From: Bacillus sp. (in: firmicutes)
Lineage (GTDB): Bacteria > Bacillota > Bacilli > Bacillales > Bacillaceae
Reading direction: 5' to 3'
Assembly (NCBI GenBank): GCA_031180805.1
Contig: JAPSLL010000007.1
Span: 61,966 to 95,536 of the forward strand
DNA length: 33,571 nucleotides
In this document: piece after piece, positions 1-7,602 of the stretch
How the letters are laid out: each line of letters starts with the position of its first letter
Numbering within the stretch: the first letter of the stretch is position 1
The notes under the pieces: generated by a model
Told to the model about the DNA's origin: nothing
The model's input: the letters and a program-made list of their open reading frames with translations, nothing else
The model's database searches: none
Translations under genes and position numbers: made by a program

Positions 1-179
1 ATACTTTCAAAAATGGAGAAATACTTTCGAATTTCAGAGAATACTTTCAAAAATGGAGAAATACTTTCAATTTCAAGTAATACTTTCAAAAATGGGGAGT
101 TACTTTCGAATTTCAGGGAATACTTTCAAAAATGGGGAAATACTTTCGAATTTCAGAGAATACTTTCATATTGAAATTA
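1..179. repeat. Tandem repeat, 40-bp composite unit, open at the left edge
   Basis: The octamer ATACTTTC (once TTACTTTC) begins at positions 1, 21, 41, 61, 80, 100, 120, 140 and 160, so the basic period is 20 bp. Two half-units alternate, one continuing as AAAAATGGRGAA and the other as GAATTTCAGRGA, giving a 40-bp composite unit of about four copies. The last copies diverge and stop near 179, just before the terminator of the 3D-domain gene. Reading frames through it are only repeat translations and are not called as genes. The true copy number is unknown because the array starts outside the window. Confidence 0.9.
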
Positions 180-189
180 ATGAGCCTGC

Positions 190-225
190 AAACAAAAAAG
201 AACAACCCATGAAGGATTGTTCTTT
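190..225 (-). terminator. Intrinsic terminator of the 3D-domain gene
   Basis: AAAGAACAA at 197-205 pairs perfectly with TTGTTCTTT at 217-225 around an 11-nt loop. Read on the minus strand the stem is followed by a T run (complement of the A run at 194-199). It lies 7 bp beyond the stop codon at 232-234. Confidence 0.8.
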
Positions 226-231
226 GTATGA

Positions 232-1467
232 TTAATCTAAGATGATAATTTTTACAGTTTTGCGGCCCCATTGTAATGCTTTGGCTTTGTTAGGCATGAG
301 GACATCGATTTTATGACCGATAATTGCTCCACCAGTATCACCGGCAATCGCAACTCCGTAACCTTCAACCCATACCTTTGAGCCGAGTGGTATAACACCA
401 GGGTCTACAGCGATTAATTTCATATTTGGATTTTCTTTAATATTGTAGCCTAAATACGTAACATCACTTTTCGTATCTTCATGGCTATATGCAGTTGCTG
501 TTACATATAATTCTTTGCCAGACTTAGTCGATGACTTAGATGATTCTTTAGCTGAATTATTATTAGATGAACCTTTATTTTTAGTTGTAGAAGAAGATTT
601 AGGTTTAGATTCTGATTTAGTAACAGGTGGTTCAGCTATTTGCTGTGCCTCAGCTTCCTCTTTTGCTTTTTTCGCTTTTGCTAGCTCAGCAGCTCTAGCC
701 TTTGCAGCGTCTTCTTCTTTTTTAATTTGCTCTCTAATTGAGCTAATTTGTGATTGGATTTTACTCTTTTCCTGCTCGGCAAGGCTTATTTCAGAAGCTA
801 GCTTCGTATATTTCTCTTGCATTTTTACGAGCGCTTCAGTTCGTTTTGCATAATTCTCTTCTAGCGTTGCCTTTTTTGATTCAAGTTCAGCTTGTTGAGT
901 AATTAATAGCTGCTCTTGGGTATCTATTTCTTTCTTATCTTCTTCAATTTGTTTTAAGTCAGCCTCTTGTTCATCGAGTATTTTTTTGTCGGCATTTAAT
1001 AGTGTTGTAACTGCACCGATTCTTTCAAAGAAATTTCCAATGCTGTCAGAGTTGATGAGAGTTTCAATGACAATCGTTGTATGATCACTATGCTGCAGTG
1101 CTTTTAGGCGCTGCTCCATAATACCTTCGCGAGCATAAACCTTGTCTTGAAGCAGGACAATTTGCTCTTTCTTTTCCTCTATTTTTTGTTGAATTTCTGT
1201 TATTTTTGTTTGAACATCTGATAGACTTTGTTCATTTTTAGAGATTTCTGCTTCAATAGCTTGGACATTTTCTTGAATCTCTTTGACTTCTTCATCAACA
1301 GCTTGCTGTTCTTTTTCCTTTTGAAGAATGGTTTGTTGATTCTGCTCTAGCTGTTTCTCTGCACTATTTAAAGTGTCATTAGTTGATGCTGCATTTGCCA
1401 CATAGGAAATAGGTAAAGATAATAAAAGAATCATAAGTGTGGCAATTGTTCGCTTTAAAGCTCGCAT
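232..1467 (-). CDS. Secreted coiled-coil protein with C-terminal 3D domain (cell-wall hydrolase-like)
   Basis: 411 aa. Residues 1-26 form a Sec signal peptide (RALKRT, hydrophobic core, AANA-type end). Residues about 30-275 are a long Glu/Lys/Gln-rich coiled coil like the N-terminal regions of CwlO and PcsB. A Ser/Lys/Asn-rich linker follows (about 280-320). The last ~85 residues are a 3D domain with its three conserved aspartates visible in VDPGVIPLGSKV, AGDTGG and KIDVLM. This domain is shared with YocH, Sps and Rpf-like wall-lytic proteins and resembles the MltA fold. A role in peptidoglycan turnover outside the membrane is therefore likely, the coiled coil perhaps acting in partner binding or autoinhibition. 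The start is supported by AGAAAGGGG 6 nt upstream of ATG, which lies in a hairpin described separately. The combination of a CwlO-type coil with a 3D catalytic end instead of NlpC/P60 is notable. B. subtilis yocH and cwlO are WalR-controlled, but I could not find a clear WalR box here. Confidence 0.85.
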   Translation of the reverse strand: MRALKRTIATLMILLLSLPISYVANAASTNDTLNSAEKQLEQNQQTILQKEKEQQAVDEEVKEIQENVQAIEAEISKNEQSLSDVQTKITEIQQKIEEKKEQIVLLQDKVYAREGIMEQRLKALQHSDHTTIVIETLINSDSIGNFFERIGAVTTLLNADKKILDEQEADLKQIEEDKKEIDTQEQLLITQQAELESKKATLEENYAKRTEALVKMQEKYTKLASEISLAEQEKSKIQSQISSIREQIKKEEDAAKARAAELAKAKKAKEEAEAQQIAEPPVTKSESKPKSSSTTKNKGSSNNNSAKESSKSSTKSGKELYVTATAYSHEDTKSDVTYLGYNIKENPNMKLIAVDPGVIPLGSKVWVEGYGVAIAGDTGGAIIGHKIDVLMPNKAKALQWGRKTVKIIILD

Positions 1468-1474
1468 AAAGCAA

Positions 1475-1510
1475 CCCCTTTCTCTTAACTAGTTATAACA
1501 TAGAAAGGGG
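1475..1510 (-). promoter_or_regulatory. Hairpin covering the ribosome binding site of the 3D-domain gene
   Basis: CCCCTTTCT at 1475-1483 and AGAAAGGGG at 1502-1510 are perfect 9-bp inverted arms with an 18-nt loop. In the minus-strand mRNA the downstream arm is the Shine-Dalgarno sequence AGAAAGGGG, so the upstream arm is an exact anti-SD. The loop holds the palindrome TAACTAGTTA. The structure could limit translation, serve as a protein binding site, or be fortuitous. It ends 8 nt before the start codon. Confidence 0.6.
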
Positions 1511-1564
1511 CCTCGTAGGTTACAATTAGATTAAAAATCCATGAAAATACTTACAAAAGAGGTA

Positions 1565-2812
1565 TTATTTTCCTTTTTGCCACTCTAAAAGCGTCTGATC
1601 AGATGGTAAAAGAAATGCAAGAATACCAATTAAAGGTAAAAATGAAATAGAAATCATTGTCGGTGTTAATCCGATAAAATCAATTAACGCACCTAAAGCG
1701 ATGGAGCCAATAGCACCCATTCCAAATGCGAGGCCAACAGTTAAACCAGACATCGTGCCAATTTTTCCAGGGACAAGCTCTTGAGCGTAAACAACTGTTA
1801 CTGAAAAGCTAGACATTAATATTAGGCCGATCAACGCTAACACAATCAGTGAAACAGTTGGTCCAATAAAAGGCAAGAGAATTGTAAGTGGTACTGTTGC
1901 AAGCAAGGAGACAATAATGACGTTTCTCTTGCCGAATTTATCTGCTAACGGTCCACCTAAAAATGTACCGACTGCACCAAGTAATAAAAAGATAAAGATA
2001 TAAACTTGTGATTCGGCTATTGATAAATGGTATTTTTCCATCGCATAGAAGGTATAAAAATTTGATATCGCACTTCCATACCACGATCGAGCAAAAATGA
2101 GGAAGATAATGATGAGCAGTGCATTTCTTACAGCCTTAGTAATAGAGCTACCATTTGAATTTACCTTACTATTAGTTTGTTGCTTCCGAATCGGTTGTAA
2201 ATCCTGTAATCTACTAGAATACCATTTCGCAATATAGACTAAAAAAGCAACTGCTATTGCAGCAACAATCGTAAAGTAAATCGAACCGAATTGGCCAAAT
2301 GGGACAAGGATAAGCGCGGTTATAAGCGGCGCAAGAGCCTGACCGCTGTTTCCACCTACCTGATAGATTGATTGAGCTAAGCCCCGACGTTTTCCTGCAG
2401 CCATATGAGCAACTCTCGAGCCTTCGGGATGGAATACAGCTGAGCCTAGTCCGATAAATATTACAGATAGCAGTATCGTAATAAAGGAAGGGGCAAATGC
2501 AAGTCCTAACACCCCGAGCATACTAAAGGTTAAGCCAATCGGAAGGGCATAGGGCATCGGACGTTTATCTGTGTAAAGCCCAACGACAGGCTGCATGACG
2601 GATGAGACCATGTTTAATGCAAAGCCAATGAATCCAAGCTGTGTAAAGGTTAGCCCCATTGAGTCCTCTAAAATCGGAAACATGGCAGGAATAACTGATT
2701 GAATACTATCGTTTAATAAATGACATAAGCCAATAATAAATAGAATGTTGTAAACCGTACCTGTGTCCTTCGAATATGGAACAGGCTGCTTTTGTACTGT
2801 GGCAGTGGACAT
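1565..2812 (-). CDS. MFS transporter, fosmidomycin-resistance (Fsr) type
   Basis: 415 aa, close to the ~400 aa of E. coli Fsr. About twelve hydrophobic segments are visible, split by a polar loop near residues 205-225 (QDLQPIRKQQ region). The segment GLGSAVFHPEGSRVAHMAAG near residue 120, followed by KRRGLAQSIYQVGGNSGQA, is characteristic of the Fsr branch, as is the N-terminal HLLNDSIQSVIPAMFPIL. The protein is expected in the cytoplasmic membrane as a proton-driven exporter. The true substrate cannot be read from sequence. The ATG is preceded by AAAAGGGGAT at about 9 nt. It is transcribed in the same direction as the 3D-domain gene 97 bp downstream, but that gene has its own hairpin-bearing leader, so co-transcription is uncertain. 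Confidence 0.85.
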   Translation of the reverse strand: MSTATVQKQPVPYSKDTGTVYNILFIIGLCHLLNDSIQSVIPAMFPILEDSMGLTFTQLGFIGFALNMVSSVMQPVVGLYTDKRPMPYALPIGLTFSMLGVLGLAFAPSFITILLSVIFIGLGSAVFHPEGSRVAHMAAGKRRGLAQSIYQVGGNSGQALAPLITALILVPFGQFGSIYFTIVAAIAVAFLVYIAKWYSSRLQDLQPIRKQQTNSKVNSNGSSITKAVRNALLIIIFLIFARSWYGSAISNFYTFYAMEKYHLSIAESQVYIFIFLLLGAVGTFLGGPLADKFGKRNVIIVSLLATVPLTILLPFIGPTVSLIVLALIGLILMSSFSVTVVYAQELVPGKIGTMSGLTVGLAFGMGAIGSIALGALIDFIGLTPTMISISFLPLIGILAFLLPSDQTLLEWQKGK

Positions 2813-2976
2813 GAGTATAATCCCCTTTTCGTTTGATATTATTACGAATTCCGAAATAGTCCTTTAAAAGATATTATTGCCATTAATGTGGAAAAATTCA
2901 AGAGAATTATATATTGTTATAAACAGAAGGAAGCTTAAGTATAAATAGGGGAAAATTGAACAGAAAAGGTGGGAGT

Positions 2977-3429
2977 ATGTCGAGCATTCTGTTTTTAGCA
3001 TCACCGAGACCTTTCGATTTACCAGTTGAAATCGAAAGCTACAATAATCGTACTATATTTGAGGAACCTTGGTGTGGTTTCGATATTTCGGAAACTGATA
3101 AATACTGGGTTGAAATAATAAAGCCAATTATTACATTGCCATATGTGTACGAAGTGACGGGACTAGGTAATCAATATTTTTTCGTTTATTTAGAAAAATA
3201 TTTTGCAGAAGGCGACATCCTTGAATTATATGAAATACCAGTGCAAAACTGGTACAACGATTCCATTCAGCGTGCCTTGGAATATGATGAAACAATCACG
3301 ATCGATCTTAAGAATTATGTGTATCAAAATCATTTAGGAACCTTTCAATTAAACCGGAAAAATTTGGTCGAGGATTTAGAACATCGCACTTTGGTAACTG
3401 AGCGTGGAGTTACAACGATTGTTAAATAG
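2977..3429 (+). CDS. Conserved-looking hypothetical protein
   Basis: 150 aa from the ATG at 2977. The frame is open from a TTG at 2956, but AAGGTGGGAG directly precedes the ATG and decides the start. No signal peptide or membrane segment is evident. The protein is rich in aromatic residues and acidic overall. It starts MSSILFLASP and contains EEPWCGFDI and YFFVYLEKYF. I do not recognise the family. It sits alone between an MFS gene on the other strand and a strong bidirectional terminator, so context gives no function. The coding reality is supported by the good ribosome binding site and ordered codon use. Confidence 0.7.
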   Translation: MSSILFLASPRPFDLPVEIESYNNRTIFEEPWCGFDISETDKYWVEIIKPIITLPYVYEVTGLGNQYFFVYLEKYFAEGDILELYEIPVQNWYNDSIQRALEYDETITIDLKNYVYQNHLGTFQLNRKNLVEDLEHRTLVTERGVTTIVK

Positions 3430-3444
3430 TCGTTTAGAACAAAA

Positions 3445-3506
3445 AAAGAGAAGAGGGTAGCTCAAAACCAAGGGTCAGACCCTTTTGAGTTACCCTCTTT
3501 TTCAAT
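3445..3506. terminator. Bidirectional terminator between convergent genes
   Basis: AAGAGGGTAGCTCAAAA (3451-3467) pairs with 3483-3499, with a single G-T wobble. The arms are flanked by an A run on the left and a T run on the right, so it can stop transcription from both sides. The loop contains a second palindrome, AAGGGTCAGACCCTT (3470-3484). Confidence 0.88.
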
Positions 3507-3512
3507 TTAAAC

Positions 3513-4592
3513 TTAAAGCAGATTTTCAGCATATTCATTTATCATTGATGGCTGTTTTAATATTATTGATACGTGATCCCCAACACGAAACGGTTTCTTT
3601 AGGGCATCCTCGTGAATTGTAAGCAGACCTAATTCAGTTTTAATTGAATAATGAATCTCTTTTCCTTGAAACTGCACGGTCATGACTTCACCTGGAAAGC
3701 CTTCCTCACCATCCGATAATGAAAACTGTTCAGGTCGAATTGGACAAAGGTTATTTTCCTTTAATTGCGGTTCGACTCTTATGTTTTTCCATTGAATAGG
3801 GGGCGAAGTACCAAACGGTTCAAAGGTGATTTCATCGCGCCAAGTTCCTTCAATCATATTCGCTTTACCAACAAACTTAGCCACAAATTCAGTTAGCGGA
3901 TTGTAGTATATTTGCTGTGGTGTATCGAATTGTTCAATCTTACCATTATTCATGACAACAATTTTATCAGCCATTGCAAGAGCCTCTTCTTGATCATGGG
4001 TCACATAAATAATCGTTGCTCCTGTTATACGGTGGAGCTGTTGGATTTCTCTACGCATATCCATTCGTAACTCTGCATCTAAACTACTTAATGGCTCATC
4101 CATCAATAATAGTGCTGGCTTTGGGGCAATTGCCCGCGCTAATGCAACTCTTTGCTTTTGCCCTCCGGAAAGCTCGTGTGGCATTCGATGTGAGAACGAT
4201 TGAAGATTAACAATTTGTAGTACCTCCTCAACTCGTTTTTCAGGATTTGCTTTCATCTCCTTTTTCACAAATTGGTGATGTAGAAGGGGAAAGCGAATAT
4301 GCTCCTTAACATTCATATGAGGCCATAATGCAAATGACTGAAACACCATTCCAATATTCCGTTTTTCTGGTGGAGTAGCTTTATTTTTTTCACTGACACA
4401 TTGTCCATTCATATAAATTTTACCCTCTGATGGGGAATCAAATCCTGCTAAAAGCTTCAATAATGTTGTTTTTCCGCAGCCTGATGGACCTAATATTGCT
4501 ATGAATTCTCCGTCATTAATAGAGAGATTAATTGAGTGTAGGGCGGTTGTCTTACTAAATACCTTGCTTACATTTCTAATGTCTGTTGCCAT
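3513..4592 (-). CDS. ABC importer ATP-binding protein, Fe3+/2-aminoethylphosphonate type
   Basis: 359 aa. Walker A GPSGCGKTT (residues 35-43), Q-loop VFQSFALWPH, signature LSGGQ (141-145), Walker B LLLMDE (161-166) and the H-loop histidine in YVTHDQEEA (about 199) are all intact. A C-terminal TOBE-like region follows (about 280-355). The closest families are FbpC/AfuC and the PhnT2 branch. It overlaps the permease gene by 17 bp and is the last gene of a three-gene unit (binding protein, permease, ATPase), so translation is probably coupled. AAGGTGATG precedes the ATG. It energises uptake at the inner face of the membrane. The substrate is discussed under the binding protein and promoter. Confidence 0.88.
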   Translation of the reverse strand: MATDIRNVSKVFSKTTALHSINLSINDGEFIAILGPSGCGKTTLLKLLAGFDSPSEGKIYMNGQCVSEKNKATPPEKRNIGMVFQSFALWPHMNVKEHIRFPLLHHQFVKKEMKANPEKRVEEVLQIVNLQSFSHRMPHELSGGQKQRVALARAIAPKPALLLMDEPLSSLDAELRMDMRREIQQLHRITGATIIYVTHDQEEALAMADKIVVMNNGKIEQFDTPQQIYYNPLTEFVAKFVGKANMIEGTWRDEITFEPFGTSPPIQWKNIRVEPQLKENNLCPIRPEQFSLSDGEEGFPGEVMTVQFQGKEIHYSIKTELGLLTIHEDALKKPFRVGDHVSIILKQPSMINEYAENLL

Positions 4593-6303
4593 TATGCATC
4601 ACCTTGCTTTCCCAAATCTTTTGAATAAGAAACATAAGAAGAAATCCGACTAGCATGAGAAAAAGGATAACCATTGAAAATGCAGTTGCATGTGTTGTAT
4701 ATCCTGCTTGTTCAAAATTAAAAATAACGAGACCGATTGTTTCTGTTCCACTTGACCATAGTAAGGAAGAAACCGTTAATTCAGTTAAAGCGGTAAGGAA
4801 GACTAAAAAGGCTCCACTCATTAATCCTGGCAAAATAAGTGGAATCAGGATCCTTTTCCATTTCGTAAACAAGGAGGCACCACTCGTTCTTGCAGCATGC
4901 TCCATCGATACATCAATTTGCAGAAGTGATGTCACACTACCCCGAACCTGTAAAATTAGAAACCTCGTAAAATACGCGATATACATTATCCAAACTGATC
5001 CATATATTCCTGGATTCCATCCGGGAATAGGCTCCATCCATGTGAAAATAAGGGCAAGAGCAAGCACTGTTCCAGGAAGAGCATATGGAATGGCAATCAT
5101 TATTTCGAGCGTTTTCGTTAAAAGCGTCGGTTTTCTTACACGTAAATAGGCGATGATAGTACCGATAAAAAGCCCTATTAACGTTACTATCGCTGCTAGC
5201 TTTACACTATTTTCGATTGCATTCGCTGTTTTAGAGCTTGAGAAAAGGACAAATTCAAAATGCTTTAAACTAATATTTTGTAAAGTAAATTCAAGCCCAT
5301 ATGCCTTGATAAGGGAAGTTGCTGCCATTGATAATAAAGGGACGATGCTTGTTGAGATGAGGAAGATCCATAGTATTCCTTGAACAACTAAGCGCTTTTT
5401 CTTAGACAGTGTGAACCGCGGATCCATATCCTCTCTAGATGCTTCAATTTGCTTTGAACGCTTTAAAAGTAACCATTGAATGAGTGTACCGATGATAGCT
5501 ATTAGCCCTAACATAACGGAAAGTACAGCTCCTTTAGCAAATGCAGAAGGTCCAAAGCCGATAATCTGCTCATAAATATAGGTGCTTAACACACGAATAT
5601 TGGCTGGTATCCCTAAAAATGCAGGAATTCCGAAATTATCTAAATTTGCTAAAAAGGCTAAAAGTCCGCCACTAGCAATCCCTGGTAGTGCAAGAGGCAA
5701 TGTGATTCTCCGAAATGTTTTCCATCCTGAGCTTCCAGAAACACTAGCCGCCATTTCAAGCTCTCTCGGAATTTTTCGTAATACACTAACTGTTAACAAG
5801 TAAACTAAAGGATAATGAGAAAAGCCCATTACAATGATAATCCCAGGTATGCTATATAAATTAATCGGTTGTAGCTGACCTGGTAATAGGTTTAGAAAGG
5901 CTGCGACAGGCCCATTTACGCCCATAAACTGTGTCCATGCTAACGTCGTCATATATGATGGAATAATAAATGGTAAAAAGATAAAGATTTGCAGAAGCCT
6001 TTTATGGTGAATATTTGTATAAGCAATGATCCATGCTGTTGCCACTCCTAAGCAAACGGATAGAATGGTCGATCCAGTGACAATGATAAGGGTGTTATAT
6101 ATTGTTTTCCATGTTGCCTGCTCGGATAAAATCTCTTGAAAATGCTCGATGGTTAATCCGTTTTCAGAGGAGATGCTTAAAAGAATGAGTCTGACAACTG
6201 GAACAAAAAAGATTAGAAAGACGAGAAGAAATCCAAGTGCTTTTAGAAAAACAGAGGGGAATCTTTGAGATAGATTCCCCTTTAAACGTGCTAAATGAAA
6301 CAT
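4576..6303 (-). CDS. ABC importer permease, two fused transport domains (FbpB/PhnU2-like)
   Basis: 575 aa, about twelve membrane segments. Two BPD-type domains are fused in one chain. The cytoplasmic EAA-like loops are visible twice: EMAASVSGSSGWKTFRRITL near residue 185 and EHAARTSGASLFTKWKRILI near residue 470. Fused permeases of this length occur in ferric-iron transporters (FbpB, SfuB, HitB) and in the putative 2-aminoethylphosphonate permeases called PhnU2. The gene starts 20 bp after the binding-protein gene, with AAAGAGGC as ribosome binding site, and overlaps the ATPase gene by 17 bp. Confidence 0.87.
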   Translation of the reverse strand: MFHLARLKGNLSQRFPSVFLKALGFLLVFLIFFVPVVRLILLSISSENGLTIEHFQEILSEQATWKTIYNTLIIVTGSTILSVCLGVATAWIIAYTNIHHKRLLQIFIFLPFIIPSYMTTLAWTQFMGVNGPVAAFLNLLPGQLQPINLYSIPGIIIVMGFSHYPLVYLLTVSVLRKIPRELEMAASVSGSSGWKTFRRITLPLALPGIASGGLLAFLANLDNFGIPAFLGIPANIRVLSTYIYEQIIGFGPSAFAKGAVLSVMLGLIAIIGTLIQWLLLKRSKQIEASREDMDPRFTLSKKKRLVVQGILWIFLISTSIVPLLSMAATSLIKAYGLEFTLQNISLKHFEFVLFSSSKTANAIENSVKLAAIVTLIGLFIGTIIAYLRVRKPTLLTKTLEIMIAIPYALPGTVLALALIFTWMEPIPGWNPGIYGSVWIMYIAYFTRFLILQVRGSVTSLLQIDVSMEHAARTSGASLFTKWKRILIPLILPGLMSGAFLVFLTALTELTVSSLLWSSGTETIGLVIFNFEQAGYTTHATAFSMVILFLMLVGFLLMFLIQKIWESKVMHNGNRH

Positions 6304-6323
6304 GTTTGCTGCCTCTTTTCTAT

Positions 6324-7349
6324 CTATTGATCTCCAAATAATTTGCTGAATTCTTCCTTATCTGCTTCACGATCCTGATATAACTCATTCAATTCAGCAT
6401 CTAATACTTTCATTTCTTCAATTGTTTTTAGTCCTTCTGGTGCTTTTATGCCTTTGCGAATCGGTGTATAGCCGATTTCAGCAGCGAGGTTTTGACCATC
6501 CTCAGATAAAACGAAGTCCACGAATGCTTTTGCCGCTTTCTCGTTTTTCGTCTCTTTCATAATCGCAATTGGTTCCGTAATAACTGGAACACCTTCTTTA
6601 GGGTAAATTAAATCTATTGGTGAACCTTCTGCTTTTGCCCGAGCGACAATGTAGTCAACAACCATACCATACGATTTTTCCCCAGAGGCTACTGCTTGTT
6701 GGACTGCACCGTTTCCCTCTGTCACCATAATCTGATTGTCCTTTAACTTTTCATAAAACTCCCAATTGAATTCATCATTTCGAGTAAATACGCCGAGATT
6801 ATACGCAGCAGCTCCTGAATATAACGGACTTGGCATAATGCCTTGCTCCTTTGCCTCCTCAGAAGCTAATACCTGCCAGGAATCTTGTGCATCAGTTACC
6901 TTATCTGTGTTAATTGCTAAAATCGTCGCCATTACCTTTGTTCCTGTGTACATGCCATCTTTATCAACAAATTCTTCAGGAATTTCACTTGTCTCATTAG
7001 ATTTATAGGATAATAGCATATCCTCTGCCTTTAAGCTTTCAAATGTAACTGCATCTGCGACAAGAAGAACATCTGCTTGAACCTCACCAGCCTGTTGCTC
7101 TGCTTGAATTTTACTAATTACTTCTTCTGTACCTGAGCGGAAAATTTCCACATTTACATCTGGATATTTTTCATTAAATGCATCAACAAGCTTTTGAGCA
7201 TCCTCGTCAGGCTGTGAAGTGTAAAAGGATAAATCGCCTGAGATATCGCTTGATTCTCCACCGTTAGTTGATGAAGAAGAATTGCTACTACATGCAGCTA
7301 ATAAGAAAAGAATAAGAAAAAAGCTAAGTAGTTTTTTAACCTTTGCCAT
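6324..7349 (-). CDS. Substrate-binding lipoprotein, Fe3+/phosphonate-type ABC importer
   Basis: 341 aa. The signal ends in the lipobox LAAC (cysteine 20), followed by a Ser-rich tether, so the mature protein is a membrane-anchored lipoprotein. The fold is that of extracellular binding proteins of the FbpA/AfuA/PhnS2 group, seen in SFYTSQPDEDAQKLVDAFNE, the LYSGAAAYNLG segment and YPKEGVPVITEPIAI. I do not see the adjacent tyrosine pair that binds iron in classical FbpA, which makes a non-iron ligand more credible. First gene of its operon, with AGGAGGATTT ahead of the ATG. The promoter carries PhoP-like repeats, which favours a phosphorus compound (phosphonate or phosphate ester) over iron. 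No Fur-like palindrome was found upstream. The ligand remains inferred. Confidence 0.85.
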   Translation of the reverse strand: MAKVKKLLSFFLILFLLAACSSNSSSSTNGGESSDISGDLSFYTSQPDEDAQKLVDAFNEKYPDVNVEIFRSGTEEVISKIQAEQQAGEVQADVLLVADAVTFESLKAEDMLLSYKSNETSEIPEEFVDKDGMYTGTKVMATILAINTDKVTDAQDSWQVLASEEAKEQGIMPSPLYSGAAAYNLGVFTRNDEFNWEFYEKLKDNQIMVTEGNGAVQQAVASGEKSYGMVVDYIVARAKAEGSPIDLIYPKEGVPVITEPIAIMKETKNEKAAKAFVDFVLSEDGQNLAAEIGYTPIRKGIKAPEGLKTIEEMKVLDAELNELYQDREADKEEFSKLFGDQ

Positions 7350-7432
7350 GAATGAAATCCTCCTATATAAATCAATTATTGCTGAGATTAAACGAGCGAC
7401 GAATCTCTCATACGTTCTAGTCTATTGATTTA

Positions 7433-7483
7433 ATATTAAGGAGTAGTAAAGGGATGGTAGAGCTTTTGTAAAATTAATGTAAA
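7433..7483 (-). promoter_or_regulatory. PhoP-box array and promoter of the Fe3+/phosphonate-type importer
   Basis: On the minus strand, hexamers TTTACA (7483-7478), TTTACA (7472-7467), TCTACC (7461-7456) and TTTACT (7450-7445) recur at an exact 11-bp period with 5-nt spacers. This matches the known B. subtilis PhoP box (TT-A/T/C-A-C-A repeats spaced about 5 nt). TAATAT at 7438-7433 lies 17 bp from the third hexamer and is a plausible -10. The operon's ATG is about 85 bp further on. A further TTTACA at 7503-7498 lies out of phase, 20 bp from the first. Confidence 0.65.
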
Positions 7484-7530
7484 AAAATATCGGATTTTGT
7501 AAAGGGAGATAGAAAGAAGCTTGCGAAGGA

Positions 7531-7590
7531 AAAATAAAAATCCTTTATGCTGATTGTTAGTCGCTTTCCCTAACGAATCAGCATAAAGGA
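7531..7590 (-). terminator. Intrinsic terminator of natAB
   Basis: The arm at 7541-7560 pairs with 7570-7590 along about 20 bp, interrupted only by one bulged base. The minus strand continues into T runs (complement of 7531-7540). It lies 13 bp beyond the natB stop codon. Confidence 0.88.
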
Positions 7591-7602
7591 ATTAACTGAA
7601 GC

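Noticed and set aside
53-235. 60-aa plus-strand ORF at the left edge
   Set aside because: It is a translation of the tandem repeat and ends inside the terminator of the neighbouring gene; no ribosome binding site.
1468-1564. WalR box upstream of the 3D-domain gene
   Set aside because: Single TGTAA motifs occur, but no second half-site at the required 5-nt spacing.
3470-3484. AAGGGTCAGACCCTT palindrome as an operator
   Set aside because: It is in the loop region of a strong bidirectional terminator between convergent genes, so an operator role is unlikely.
7350-7432. Search for a Fur box before the Fe3+-type binding protein
   Set aside because: No GATAATGATTATC-like palindrome was found; the repeated hexamers further upstream fit PhoP instead.
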